Of a stretch of DNA of 64,000 bases, positions 50,601-59,545 are shown in pieces. The notes under the pieces were generated by a model. It was not told the DNA's origin. It made no database searches and saw only the letters and a program-made list of their open reading frames with translations. This DNA comes from a virus, in IMG/VR virus record IMGVR_UViG_3300025127_000001, positions 1 to 64,000 of that record. One strand, given 5' to 3'. Numbering within the stretch: position 1 is the first letter of the stretch; each line of letters starts with the position of its first letter. Both the position numbers and the translations under genes were made by a program.

Positions 50601-50635
50601 ATAGTATTATCGAATGAGCTTTGTAATTTGTTTGT
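50601..50635 (-). promoter_or_regulatory. Promoter-like motif, copy 2
   Basis: Minus-strand ACAAACAAATTACAAAGCTC and ATTCGATAATACTATAAAG, at the shared spacing. It faces the gene beginning at 50556. Confidence 0.7.
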
Positions 50636-50710
50636 GACAAGTGTAATTTTGTTTACTTGTTAAAATTAGTTTAGTAGTTATACCGCATTGTCTCATAGTG
50701 CATTAGATAT

Positions 50711-50750
50711 TTACAATAGTATTATCGAAATATAACTGTAAATAGTTTGT
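50711..50750 (-). promoter_or_regulatory. Promoter-like motif, copy 1
   Basis: Minus-strand ACAAACTATTTACAGTTATA and TTTCGATAATACTATTGTAA, at the shared spacing. It lies about 115 bases upstream of copy 2, just downstream (in transcription sense) of the operator-like repeats at 50759-50789, which could control it. Confidence 0.7.
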
Positions 50751-51079
50751 ATAAAACGATATGTCAATGTGTCATGACAATATGTCAATTAGTTCTACGG
50801 AAAATGATGAATAGTCTAGCCTATCGGGGTGAAACGCGTATATATGACGGCGCATCGTGGTAAAACAGGGGCAACCCGGTGAAACGAAACGATTTTAAAT
50901 ACAGACCGGCTACGGAAAAAAGAGTGGGCAACACAAATACTCTCTATTAGTAACGACTTTATATATGACACTAGCCTTATAAAGTATATAAGTAACTAGC
51001 TATTGTCACTGTTCTTGTAAATAAAAGCGAAAACCTGTAAGTATATAGAATATAGTATAAACTAATAAAAAAATTAAAC

Positions 51080-52663
51080 ATGGCAATAATTTATTCATAC
51101 CCAGAGATTGGCAGTGTGCATAACGATGATCTGTTTATTATATCTAGAACTTCTAGTGATAACAAGACTTTTTCTCTTAAAGCAACAGAACTATCTAATT
51201 ACATATTAGGTGGTTTTTCTATTGGCATTGCTGGCAATTCTGGTACTGGTACTATTGCCAACGGAGAGACACTTTCCATAATAGGAGCCAACAACGAAAT
51301 ACTAACAACAGCATCGGGACAAGATATTACAGTATCAATAGATCCAAAATCAGTAGTAACATACAGTTTATCAGGACAAGTCTCACTTGTAGATGATTAT
51401 AAGATAGTATTAAATGATTCAAGTACTTTAACTCCAACAGAAGTTGTTCTTGAAGCAGGAACTGGTATCACACTATTAGATCAAGGAAATAACACGGTAC
51501 AAATACAATCAATATCAGATGTTACAGTTGCAGCAAACGCCGCTGTTAACACTTTACCAATTTTTTACCCAGCAACTAATACACTAGGTAACTCACCTAT
51601 AAGTATTTCTAGAGATGCAGGTGACAATCCTTCTACTGTAACTCTTTCTACAACAAGTGGTCAAGCTGCAAAATGGTTTTTCAACGGAGCTGGCACTAAG
51701 TTTACTATGTATAATACTGCTGGTAATGATATATTTTTACTTTCAGGTGATAACACTGGATATTATACATATAATTTCCAAATGCGTGGAAGTTTAGCCG
51801 TAGGAAGATCACAGCAATCTACAGCTGTTACTTTAGATGTAGGTGCTCCATCAGATACTAGACCAGCTGCATGGTTTAGAAATGGTGTTGTAATATCAAA
51901 TAACCCACCAGGTGTACAAGTTGATAACACATCGATGGTAATTGGTGCTGGTAATAACGATAACATATCAGGTTCTGATCATTGTTTAATTGTAGGTAGT
52001 GGTAACCAAATTACTGTAAGTTCTTCACAATCAGTTGCTTTTGGACAAGGAAATGCTATAACAAATTCTAACGATGCTTTTGCTGTAGGTAATTCAAATA
52101 CATTATCTTCTTCACGTAGAACTCAAGCTCTTGGTTATAATAACCAAATACAAGCTAGTTCAAGTTTCATAGCTGGTGGCGATAATAATATATCCACTTC
52201 AAACTCTAACATAATGGTGTTAGGTTATGATAATAGCTTACCTTCTGGTAATAACGCTAGTGCTGTATATATAATAGGTGGCAATAACCAGCCTTTTGGT
52301 TCAGCGGTATTAAGAGAGAGTTTTGGTATTGGTAACAACTTAACGCTAAGCCAAAATGTAATGACATTAGGTTATAGAAACAATGCTAGTGGTTATCCAA
52401 CTCCTGATAAAAATTTAGGTTTAGGAGATACTAAATTTGTTGTAGGAGTAGGTAGTTCTACAATTACTAATGCAAATGCTTTAATAATAACAGAGGGTGG
52501 TGTTAACGGCGGAAGCCAAGGAAGTACACCTCAAATACCTAGAGTTATTTTACCTTCAGTAGTAGGATTTAATTTTGCAGATGATACAGCTGCAGCTGCT
52601 GGTGGTATACCAGTTGGTGGTTTGTATCACAACGCCGGAGTATTAAGAATAAGACTAACATAG
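51080..52663 (+). CDS. Tail fibre protein with YadA-like head repeats
   Basis: A 527-residue, Gly/Ser/Asn-rich protein. Residues about 295-430 carry a repeated motif of about 14 residues with G-x-x-N-x-I/L and S-x-x-A-x-A-x-G (IGAGNNDNISGSDHCLIVGS, FGQGNAITNSNDAFAVGNSN), as in the YadA/Hia head beta-roll. It is probably a trimeric receptor-binding fibre. Its N-terminal element (YPEIGSVHNDDLFIISRT) is shared in form with the next gene and may bind the tail. First gene after the divergent region, so likely a late promoter lies before it. Confidence 0.75.
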   Translation: MAIIYSYPEIGSVHNDDLFIISRTSSDNKTFSLKATELSNYILGGFSIGIAGNSGTGTIANGETLSIIGANNEILTTASGQDITVSIDPKSVVTYSLSGQVSLVDDYKIVLNDSSTLTPTEVVLEAGTGITLLDQGNNTVQIQSISDVTVAANAAVNTLPIFYPATNTLGNSPISISRDAGDNPSTVTLSTTSGQAAKWFFNGAGTKFTMYNTAGNDIFLLSGDNTGYYTYNFQMRGSLAVGRSQQSTAVTLDVGAPSDTRPAAWFRNGVVISNNPPGVQVDNTSMVIGAGNNDNISGSDHCLIVGSGNQITVSSSQSVAFGQGNAITNSNDAFAVGNSNTLSSSRRTQALGYNNQIQASSSFIAGGDNNISTSNSNIMVLGYDNSLPSGNNASAVYIIGGNNQPFGSAVLRESFGIGNNLTLSQNVMTLGYRNNASGYPTPDKNLGLGDTKFVVGVGSSTITNANALIITEGGVNGGSQGSTPQIPRVILPSVVGFNFADDTAAAAGGIPVGGLYHNAGVLRIRLT

Positions 52664-52664
52664 T

Positions 52665-53390
52665 ATGGCAAAAATATCATCGTACCCTACGGCTCAGCCA
52701 GATGGTTCAGACATATTAATCGGTACTGACATACAAACAGGCCAGACTAGAAATTTCAGTGTTGACGCATTGACAACCTATAATGCTAATGCTTATTTAA
52801 AACAGATAAGTTGGGAGTTTATAGTTAATGAACCTGATTCTGGGGTTACAGATGGTAAATTGTTTTTTAATGGATATGGTGGTAATGGAACTAACTTTAT
52901 TGATATAACTACAATAGATATAAATGTTAAAATGCCTAACGCAACAAATGCGTTACCTTATTTAGAATATTTATTAACAGACAACCCAGTAGACGATAAA
53001 CACAAGCCTGCAGATAATTATATAAAATTTTCTGATAGGCATAATTTAGGTTCTTTTGGTATATATAAATTTAATAGTATAACACTCGTAGCAGGTGATA
53101 TATATAGATTAGATTTAACACCAAGTAATGAAAGTGTAGGTAAAATATATAATAAAAACCTATACGCTATAGAACTTGATCCTATTAAAACAATGGGTCA
53201 AACTTTTATATTTATTCAAACATTATCTTCTGCTACATGGAACATAACACACAACTTAGATACATTTCCTTCTGTAACTGTAGTAGATTCATTTAACACA
53301 ACAGTACAAGGTAGTGTAGAATATGTAGATAAAAACAACATAACGATAACTTTTTCTGCACCATTTTCAGGAAAAGCATATTTAAACTAA
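52665..53390 (+). CDS. Short tail fibre protein
   Basis: A 241-residue protein. It shares the N-terminal attachment-like element (YPTAQPDGSDILIGTD) with the preceding fibre. The C-terminus, WNITHNLDTFPSVTVVDSFN followed by ITFSAPFSGKAYLN, follows the 'W-I-HNL--P-V-V-D ... FS-P--G-AYLN' plan of a recurrent fibre tip domain. Probably a secondary receptor-binding fibre. Confidence 0.7.
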   Translation: MAKISSYPTAQPDGSDILIGTDIQTGQTRNFSVDALTTYNANAYLKQISWEFIVNEPDSGVTDGKLFFNGYGGNGTNFIDITTIDINVKMPNATNALPYLEYLLTDNPVDDKHKPADNYIKFSDRHNLGSFGIYKFNSITLVAGDIYRLDLTPSNESVGKIYNKNLYAIELDPIKTMGQTFIFIQTLSSATWNITHNLDTFPSVTVVDSFNTTVQGSVEYVDKNNITITFSAPFSGKAYLN

Positions 53391-53399
53391 ACTAAAACG

Positions 53400-55169
53400 A
53401 TGGCAATACAATTTTTAAACACAGTAAACTTCAACGGTAATCAAGCCGAAGGGCTTACCATACAAAACGCTGCCACTGATCCAGCTTCTGGACAAATAGG
53501 TCAGTTGTACTATAATACAAGCGACGATGAATTAAGAGCGTATGATGGTAGTGATTGGAATGAAGTAGGTGGTGGAGTAGAGTCTGTTGGCTTACAGATG
53601 CCATCGGCTTTCACCGTAACAAACTCTCCAGTAACAAGCAGTGGTACTTTAACAGTAGCTGGTGCAGGTAACACAACACAATATGTAAGAGGTGATGGTA
53701 GTTTAGCTACTTTTCCTAGTATACCAACAGTACCTTCTAATATTGTAGAAACATTAACAGTAGCAAGTGGTACTTATGTAAGCTTAACCGATGCATCTAG
53801 TGCTGATGGTGATGTTGATCTAGGTACTGTAGATCTTTCAGCATCTAACGGTACTAGTACTACAGCATCAAGATTTTTAACAAAAGATAATACTTGGGCT
53901 GTACCTTCGTACACAAGTAATACAAATGAAACATATACACTACCAGTAGCAGCTGGTGCATCAAACACTGCTTTACTAGAGTTAACAGCGGGTGGTTCTG
54001 GATCAGGTGTTAAATCTACTGTAACGATAGAGGGTACGGATAAACAAATAGTTGTAACCGAAACTACAGGTAATAATGGTACTATAAACTTTAAGTTTCC
54101 TACTGGTGGTTTTACAGCGCCTGATGGATCAAGTGCTACAACTCAAACAAACAGTGATAATTCAACAAAGCTAGCGACAACTGCTTATGTTGATAGTATG
54201 ATAGCTACAGTGCCAGCTGGTTTAGTATTTAAAGGTAGTTGGAATGCAAACACAAACTCACCTACGCTAACTAGTGGACAAGGAACTGTAGGTAACTATT
54301 ATATAGTATCAGTTGCTGGTAACACAAATCTAGATGGTATTACCGACTGGCAAGTTGGTGACTGGGCTGTATTTACAGATGATGGTGCAGGTGGTGCTGA
54401 TCAATGGGATAAAATTGATAACTCATCAATACTTGACGGAGCTGGTGTAGCTGGTCAGGTTTCTTATTGGAGCGGTACTAAAGAGCTTGCTGGTGATACT
54501 GGTATGACATATGATGCTTCTACTAATGTATTAACAGTTAATAGCGCAACCTCTACACAATGGACAGAGGCATATGATAACTATGTAGCTAGTGCAGCTG
54601 TAACAGGTAGTTCAACTAAGACGATGACGTTTACTCAAAATGATGGGGGTACGTTCACAGCTCAATGGACAGATGAAGATTCAGGTGGTACAGTAACAGA
54701 TGTACTTTCAGTTTCACCAATAACTATAGATGGTACTGCTGGAGGTAGTAATAATCTTAAACCAGAAGTAGGTATATTAACAGCTACCAAAACTCAAATA
54801 GGTGCTGCTGCTGTAACAGATGGTACTGGTATAGATGTATCAGTGTCAAATGGTGTATTTACTATATCTACAGACGGCACAAACCCATTAGGTACAAGAA
54901 TTTCTTTAAATACTAGTGTAAGTGGTGTATCTCAACAGAGTGGCGCACCAAGCGGAACAACCGGTTGGGTGATTGATGTAACTGATAATAATGTATTTGG
55001 TAACAATGTTAGTGATGCTATTGATGTTAAAGTAGAAGTTGTGACTAGCGCAGGAGCTACTGTGTATCCAGATATTACTAGAAGTAACGAGTTTATGACA
55101 ATTAACTTTACTAATTTACCATCAGCTCCTAGTCAAGGAGACTATGAAGCTTTATTAACTGCAATATAA
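53400..55169 (+). CDS. Tail fibre protein
   Basis: A 589-residue beta-rich, Thr/Ser/Gly-rich protein. The N-terminal part (GQIGQLYYNTSDDELRAYDG) is a common fibre domain, followed by repeated 'GDGSLATFPS'-like turns. The end is rich in TDGTGIDVSVSNGVF-like strands. No chaperone domain is visible. It lies in a row of four fibre genes, so the virion may carry mixed fibres. Confidence 0.7.
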   Translation: MAIQFLNTVNFNGNQAEGLTIQNAATDPASGQIGQLYYNTSDDELRAYDGSDWNEVGGGVESVGLQMPSAFTVTNSPVTSSGTLTVAGAGNTTQYVRGDGSLATFPSIPTVPSNIVETLTVASGTYVSLTDASSADGDVDLGTVDLSASNGTSTTASRFLTKDNTWAVPSYTSNTNETYTLPVAAGASNTALLELTAGGSGSGVKSTVTIEGTDKQIVVTETTGNNGTINFKFPTGGFTAPDGSSATTQTNSDNSTKLATTAYVDSMIATVPAGLVFKGSWNANTNSPTLTSGQGTVGNYYIVSVAGNTNLDGITDWQVGDWAVFTDDGAGGADQWDKIDNSSILDGAGVAGQVSYWSGTKELAGDTGMTYDASTNVLTVNSATSTQWTEAYDNYVASAAVTGSSTKTMTFTQNDGGTFTAQWTDEDSGGTVTDVLSVSPITIDGTAGGSNNLKPEVGILTATKTQIGAAAVTDGTGIDVSVSNGVFTISTDGTNPLGTRISLNTSVSGVSQQSGAPSGTTGWVIDVTDNNVFGNNVSDAIDVKVEVVTSAGATVYPDITRSNEFMTINFTNLPSAPSQGDYEALLTAI

Positions 55170-55186
55170 TAAAATAATATAATCGC

Positions 55187-56926
55187 ATGGCGGTTCAATT
55201 TGTAAATAATCAATTTATCTGGGGCAGCATGCAAGCTGTTACCAAGGCTATTATCGGTCAGTCAAACTCTTATACAGGTGATTATACTGCTTATATAACT
55301 GGTAGTGATGGTTTACATGTATATGGAAATAACACTACATCATCTAACACTTTATTTTTAGTAGACTATGGAGACAGTAATAAAGTTGTTGAAGCTACAC
55401 CATCACCAAGGTTTAGAGCTGGTGACATTAGCGGTGTAGGTAGTCATACTTTTCTAGAAGTTGATGCTGGTGGATTTGATGTTTACAATGGATCAGATGC
55501 TAGATTTACTGTAAATGGCACCACAGGTAACGTCGGTATAGGTGTAGGCAGTCCAGGCGCTCAGTTAGAAATAGCTGATTCAAGCAATGCTTCATCTGGA
55601 TTAAGATTCACAGCTGTAAATACTGGTAATCAAGATACCGTTAATATGCATTTTCAAGGTACCGCAGGAACCGCTCCGTTTTATATATCAAGACAAGCGA
55701 CAGGTGGCGCTGAACTACAATTGCAATTCGATGGTGATTTAATATTAAACGGTAATAATGGGGATAATGTAGGAATAGGAACAACCACCCCTCAACAAAA
55801 GCTACACGTAAGTAACAATATACTTTGCGGAGGTAACTTGTACTTTAATACTGGTACATCTAATTATATATCTGGAGTAGGAGGTGGTTTAGAGTGGTAT
55901 ACTGATAGTAATAAGATTGTAGATATTACTTACGGTGGTGAGGTTGATATAACAAATGATTTAAATTTAAATAATGATAAAGCTGTATCTTGGGGTTCAA
56001 CTGGCGGTACCGCTAAAAGTGTTTATATAGAAGCAACTGACGGTGTAGGTAATAGTGGTAGGTCTCAAATGAAGTTTCTTAACAATAGTTCTTGGGATTG
56101 GTCTAGTGCGACAGATGGTCAATTTGTATTTAAAAACGATAACACAAGTGCTATTTATGGAACTGTTTTTGATATAGTTCATGGCTCAACTAGCACAAGT
56201 GATAGTGCAAGTATAAACATAAGATTAGGTAGAGATAAAGATTCTACCTATTCATACACAGGTGGGCTTACATATACATCAACTAATAACTCTAGCAATA
56301 AAGAAACATTTTTATTTAAATGTGCTAATAGAGGTTTTATGCAAGTCAAAGGTACTTTAGGAGGAGAAATTGACAATATTAAACTTGGTACTAATCTTTC
56401 TAATTATGATGGTAAATTTGATTTTCAAAGTGATAGTGGCGGAGGAGCACCTTTGTTTGTTATTAATGATCAAGATTATCAACCTGCATTATCTACATCA
56501 AATCCAGTTGTAAAACTACAAACTAACTTTCATTCTACAAACGGTAGATACATGATGGTTTTTCAAAGATATAGCACAACTTCTAGTATTAGGGGTTCTA
56601 TATTAACAACAAATTCTGGAACCACATATAATACAAGTTCTGATTATAGGCTTAAAACAGACGCAAAAGATTTTAATGCTTTAGATTTAGTAAAGCAAAT
56701 ACCTGTTTATGATTTTAAATGGAAATATATAGACAACAGAGATTACGGGTGCTTTGCGCATGAATTAGCAGAAATTATACCAAATGCTGTAACTGGAGAA
56801 AAAGACGCTGTAACTGAAGACGGCGAAGCTGATCACCAACAAGCTGACTATAGTAAAATTGTACCTGTTTTAGTAAAAGCAATACAGGAGCTTGAAGCAA
56901 AAGTAAAAATACTTGAAAACAAGTGA
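55187..56926 (+). CDS. Tail fibre / tailspike with intramolecular chaperone domain
   Basis: A 579-residue protein. The last 95 residues are a peptidase S74 (endosialidase-type) chaperone: SDYRLKTDAKDF (S485 as self-cleavage Ser with the following Lys), then CFAHELAEIIP and a final coiled coil. In this family the domain folds the trimeric fibre and then cuts itself off. The upstream part is Gly/Ser/Asp-rich and beta-structured. It probably provides receptor binding or polysaccharide binding. Confidence 0.88.
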   Translation: MAVQFVNNQFIWGSMQAVTKAIIGQSNSYTGDYTAYITGSDGLHVYGNNTTSSNTLFLVDYGDSNKVVEATPSPRFRAGDISGVGSHTFLEVDAGGFDVYNGSDARFTVNGTTGNVGIGVGSPGAQLEIADSSNASSGLRFTAVNTGNQDTVNMHFQGTAGTAPFYISRQATGGAELQLQFDGDLILNGNNGDNVGIGTTTPQQKLHVSNNILCGGNLYFNTGTSNYISGVGGGLEWYTDSNKIVDITYGGEVDITNDLNLNNDKAVSWGSTGGTAKSVYIEATDGVGNSGRSQMKFLNNSSWDWSSATDGQFVFKNDNTSAIYGTVFDIVHGSTSTSDSASINIRLGRDKDSTYSYTGGLTYTSTNNSSNKETFLFKCANRGFMQVKGTLGGEIDNIKLGTNLSNYDGKFDFQSDSGGGAPLFVINDQDYQPALSTSNPVVKLQTNFHSTNGRYMMVFQRYSTTSSIRGSILTTNSGTTYNTSSDYRLKTDAKDFNALDLVKQIPVYDFKWKYIDNRDYGCFAHELAEIIPNAVTGEKDAVTEDGEADHQQADYSKIVPVLVKAIQELEAKVKILENK

Positions 56927-56989
56927 TGATAAACATATACCTGCTCGGTTAAGAGCGTATAACCAAAGTTTAATTTAAAACCAAAACCA

Positions 56990-57280
56990 ATGACTTATTT
57001 TTATTATAAGACCAATACTTGGGGTAACTCCAACCCTCAAGTAACCGAGGAAACCAAAGACTTTTGGAAACACCTTGTAGAAAAAAAGAACTGGAGAATT
57101 GTTCAACTACCTAACGGTTTTTATCAAACAGAATATAAAGACCAAGATGGTTTATGGATAGATGTAACTAGACGTGAAACTATGGACGGTGCTGAAGCTG
57201 CTATTGATGGCAGCATAGAGCACTACACTAAAAAGTTAGACTTTCTAAAAGGACCTAAGGTAGTTAAAACCTTTGAATAA
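56990..57280 (+). CDS. Hypothetical protein upstream of groEL
   Basis: A 96-residue protein with Trp/Tyr-rich strands (MTYFYYKTNTWGNSNPQVTE, FYQTEYKDQDGLWIDVTRRE) and a final helix. No family recognised. A 63-base spacer before it contains a small GGTTA/TAACC hairpin (about 56950-56968). Confidence 0.65.
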   Translation: MTYFYYKTNTWGNSNPQVTEETKDFWKHLVEKKNWRIVQLPNGFYQTEYKDQDGLWIDVTRRETMDGAEAAIDGSIEHYTKKLDFLKGPKVVKTFE

Positions 57281-57304
57281 ATATAAATCAAATTTAATCT
57301 AATT

Positions 57305-58861
57305 ATGTCAGACAAAATTGTCAAAAACCTTAACTTTGGTAACGATGCCAAAGAAAAGGTATTTAAAGGAATAGATAAACTCACTAAAGCTGTTAGCTCC
57401 ACATTAGGGGCTAGCGGCAAGTGTGTTATACTAGAAGATAATAATGGAAAACCCATTATAACAAAAGATGGTGTAACAGTCGCTGAATCTATAATATTAT
57501 TAGATCCAGTTGAAAACATGGGTGCTACATTATTGAAACAAGCGGCTAGACAAACAGTACAAGACGCTGGAGATGGTACAACAACAGCAACGTTATTGGC
57601 TCACTCTATACTTGAAGAAGCTCAACAAAACAATGGGGATCAAGTTAGAGATATTAAAATAGGTATTAATAATGGTGTGCAAAAAGTTGTTAAGTATTTA
57701 GAGAAAAACTCTATACCTGTAGAAGGTAAAATGATTGATCAAGTTGCTACAATATCTACAAACAACGATAAGAACTTAGGTGAACTTATTGGAAAAGCTT
57801 TTAAAGCTGTAGATGAAACAGGTGTAGTAATGATGGAACCAACCGACAATGGTGAAACATGTGTTGATATTGTTGACGGTGTACAGTATGATAAGGGATT
57901 ATTAAGCAATCACTTTATAACTAGTAAAGAAAAAAAGACTGCTGAACTAGAAAACCCTTATGTATTACTTATTGAATCAGAAGTAAATTCTATTAGAAGT
58001 ATACAGTCTGTTTTAGAGTTTGTAATTAAAAATAACAAACCTTTATTAATAATTGCAGACATGGAACAACCAGTTGTATCTGCGTTAGCAATGAATAAGA
58101 TTAAAGGTAATATAAAAGTAAACGTTATAAACGCTCCTACATATGGTGTAAATAAAAAAGATACACTAGATGACTTAGCAATGCTGACTGGAGCTACTAT
58201 TATAAACGAAGATCTTGGAGATACACTTGACTTAATTCAACCTGATTATTTAGGCACATGTATAAGATCTGTTACTAGTAACAATGAAACTATAATTCAA
58301 GTAGACACGCCTAGTGATGAAGTTAAAAGTATTGTTAAAGAAATTAAAAAGCAATTAAAAAAGACTAAAGCTCCAGGTGAAATAATAAGACTTGAAAAAA
58401 GACTAGCTAGATTATCAGCTAAAGTTGCAGTTGTTAAAGTTGGTGCTAGTTCAGAAGTAGAATTAAAAGAAAAACAAGATAGAGTCGAAGACGCTATCTG
58501 TGCTACTAAAGCCGCAATAAAAGAGGGAATTGTTTCAGGTGGAGGCATTGCGCTTCTAAACGCTTCGCAACAAATCAAACCAAAATCAACAGGTGAAAGT
58601 ATATTACTACAAGCTATTAAAAAACCGTTTGATTGTATACTAAAAAATGCTGGTATTGAAAACGACGTACCAATAGCTAAAGAAGGTTTTGGTATAAACG
58701 TGGTTACAGGAGATATGGTAAATATGATCGAATCTGGAATTATCGATCCGCTTTTAGTTACAAAAAGCGCCCTTAAAAACGCGGCTTCAGTAGCAACTAC
58801 TATATTATCTACAGATTGTGTAATCAATAATTTAAGATTAGATGAAAGCTGTAGGGTATAA
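57305..58861 (+). CDS. groEL: Phage-encoded GroEL chaperonin
   Basis: A 518-residue group I chaperonin. Visible motifs are TKDGVTVAESI, AGDGTTTATLLA (ATP-binding loop), the apical segment LLIIADMEQP and ATLTG-like LAMLTGATI, and RLARLSAKVAVVKVGASSEV with EKQDRVEDA (the ATPase Asp). It ends DESCRV and has no GGM tail. The peptide/GroES-binding region LLSNHF replaces LSPYF. It probably folds capsid or tail proteins, perhaps ones the host chaperonin cannot handle. The GroES gene overlaps its end by 20 bases. Confidence 0.95.
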   Translation: MSDKIVKNLNFGNDAKEKVFKGIDKLTKAVSSTLGASGKCVILEDNNGKPIITKDGVTVAESIILLDPVENMGATLLKQAARQTVQDAGDGTTTATLLAHSILEEAQQNNGDQVRDIKIGINNGVQKVVKYLEKNSIPVEGKMIDQVATISTNNDKNLGELIGKAFKAVDETGVVMMEPTDNGETCVDIVDGVQYDKGLLSNHFITSKEKKTAELENPYVLLIESEVNSIRSIQSVLEFVIKNNKPLLIIADMEQPVVSALAMNKIKGNIKVNVINAPTYGVNKKDTLDDLAMLTGATIINEDLGDTLDLIQPDYLGTCIRSVTSNNETIIQVDTPSDEVKSIVKEIKKQLKKTKAPGEIIRLEKRLARLSAKVAVVKVGASSEVELKEKQDRVEDAICATKAAIKEGIVSGGGIALLNASQQIKPKSTGESILLQAIKKPFDCILKNAGIENDVPIAKEGFGINVVTGDMVNMIESGIIDPLLVTKSALKNAASVATTILSTDCVINNLRLDESCRV

Positions 58862-59102
58862 TATTGTAATTAAAACGGAAACTCCTGGGACAAAGAAAAC
58901 AAAAGGAGGTTTGCTTTTAACAGAAAGTCAAAGAATAGATGTTAGGTACCAAGAGGCAGAGGTTCTTACAGTAGGACCAGATGTACTAGGTATAAATGAA
59001 GGTGATAAAGTATTTTTTGATAAAAGAGCAGCAACAAGATTAGAAATAAATAAAGATATTTTTCATGTAATAAAATATTCTGACGTTGTAGTTGTATTAT
59101 GA
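58842..59102 (+). CDS. groES: Phage-encoded GroES co-chaperonin
   Basis: An 86-residue Cpn10. It begins GYNIVIKTE, has a mobile-loop segment TKGGLLLTE (compare the GG-hydrophobic-hydrophobic-T of host GroES), EAEVLTVGPDVLGINEGDKV and ends in SDVVVVL. It is shorter than E. coli GroES (97). It overlaps groEL by 20 bases, so both are translated together. A second GroES-like protein, in tandem form, is at 1437. Confidence 0.9.
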   Translation: MKAVGYNIVIKTETPGTKKTKGGLLLTESQRIDVRYQEAEVLTVGPDVLGINEGDKVFFDKRAATRLEINKDIFHVIKYSDVVVVL

Positions 59103-59542
59103 GACTAGATGCAAGTGATTTAAAAGAATTAAACTTGCTCAAACATTATAGAATAATTAGAAAATGGGCTTGTAAAAACAACAATTTAACTGACGCAGAA
59201 TTAGAGTTACTTATATATCTTGATTGTATGGATATGTTTTCCAAGCATGATTTTGAAATTGGTACTTACTCTTATAGTTGGAACAATAGACGCTGGAACA
59301 AATTGTTACAAGAAGGTTGGATTGTTGTGTGGAGACATAACAATAGAACAACCCAGAAATATAACATATATAAAGTTTCATTTAAGTGTAAACAACTTAT
59401 ACAGAGAATGTACCGTATTATGCTTGGCGAAGAAGATATACCGACCAGCGAACGTCGCAACAAGATAATGAAAGGTAAAACGTATATGGATAAAGTATTA
59501 CAAACATCTATATACAATGTAAATAAAGATAAAAATAGATAA
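59099..59542 (+). CDS. Winged-helix-like protein
   Basis: A 147-residue basic protein. LTDAELELLIYLDC, SYSWNNRRWNKLLQEGWI and RTTQKYNIYKVSFKCKQLIQ fit a MarR-type winged helix (helix, wing, helix). It has a four-base overlap with groES. It may regulate late genes or be a virion DNA-binding protein. DNA-binding is inferred from the fold-like pattern. Confidence 0.6.
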   Translation: MRLDASDLKELNLLKHYRIIRKWACKNNNLTDAELELLIYLDCMDMFSKHDFEIGTYSYSWNNRRWNKLLQEGWIVVWRHNNRTTQKYNIYKVSFKCKQLIQRMYRIMLGEEDIPTSERRNKIMKGKTYMDKVLQTSIYNVNKDKNR

Positions 59543-59545
59543 ACT

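Larger units (their letters stand above)
50557..51079. promoter_or_regulatory. Divergent intergenic control region
   Basis: About 520 bases without a convincing gene separate the minus-strand early block from the plus-strand fibre block. It holds two promoter-motif copies, a direct repeat ATATGTCAAT (50759-50768 and 50780-50789, exactly 21 bases apart) enclosing the palindrome TGTCATGACA (50770-50779), three GGTGAAAC-like boxes (50828, 50859, 50878) and a repeated CTACGGAAAA (50795 and 50910). These look like operator and possibly origin elements. Confidence 0.7.

Noticed and set aside
50820-50960. Short GTG-initiated minus-strand ORF in the control region
   Set aside because: About 37 codons, no family, and it covers the repeated boxes that look regulatory.
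56940-56975. Terminator between the S74 fibre and the next gene
   Set aside because: The GGTTA/TAACC hairpin is short, competes with a GCTC/GAGC pairing and is not followed by a T-run.
58297-58827. 176-residue minus-strand ORF opposite groEL
   Set aside because: The groEL frame carries all chaperonin motifs; the opposite frame is Ser/Ile-rich without any recognisable feature.
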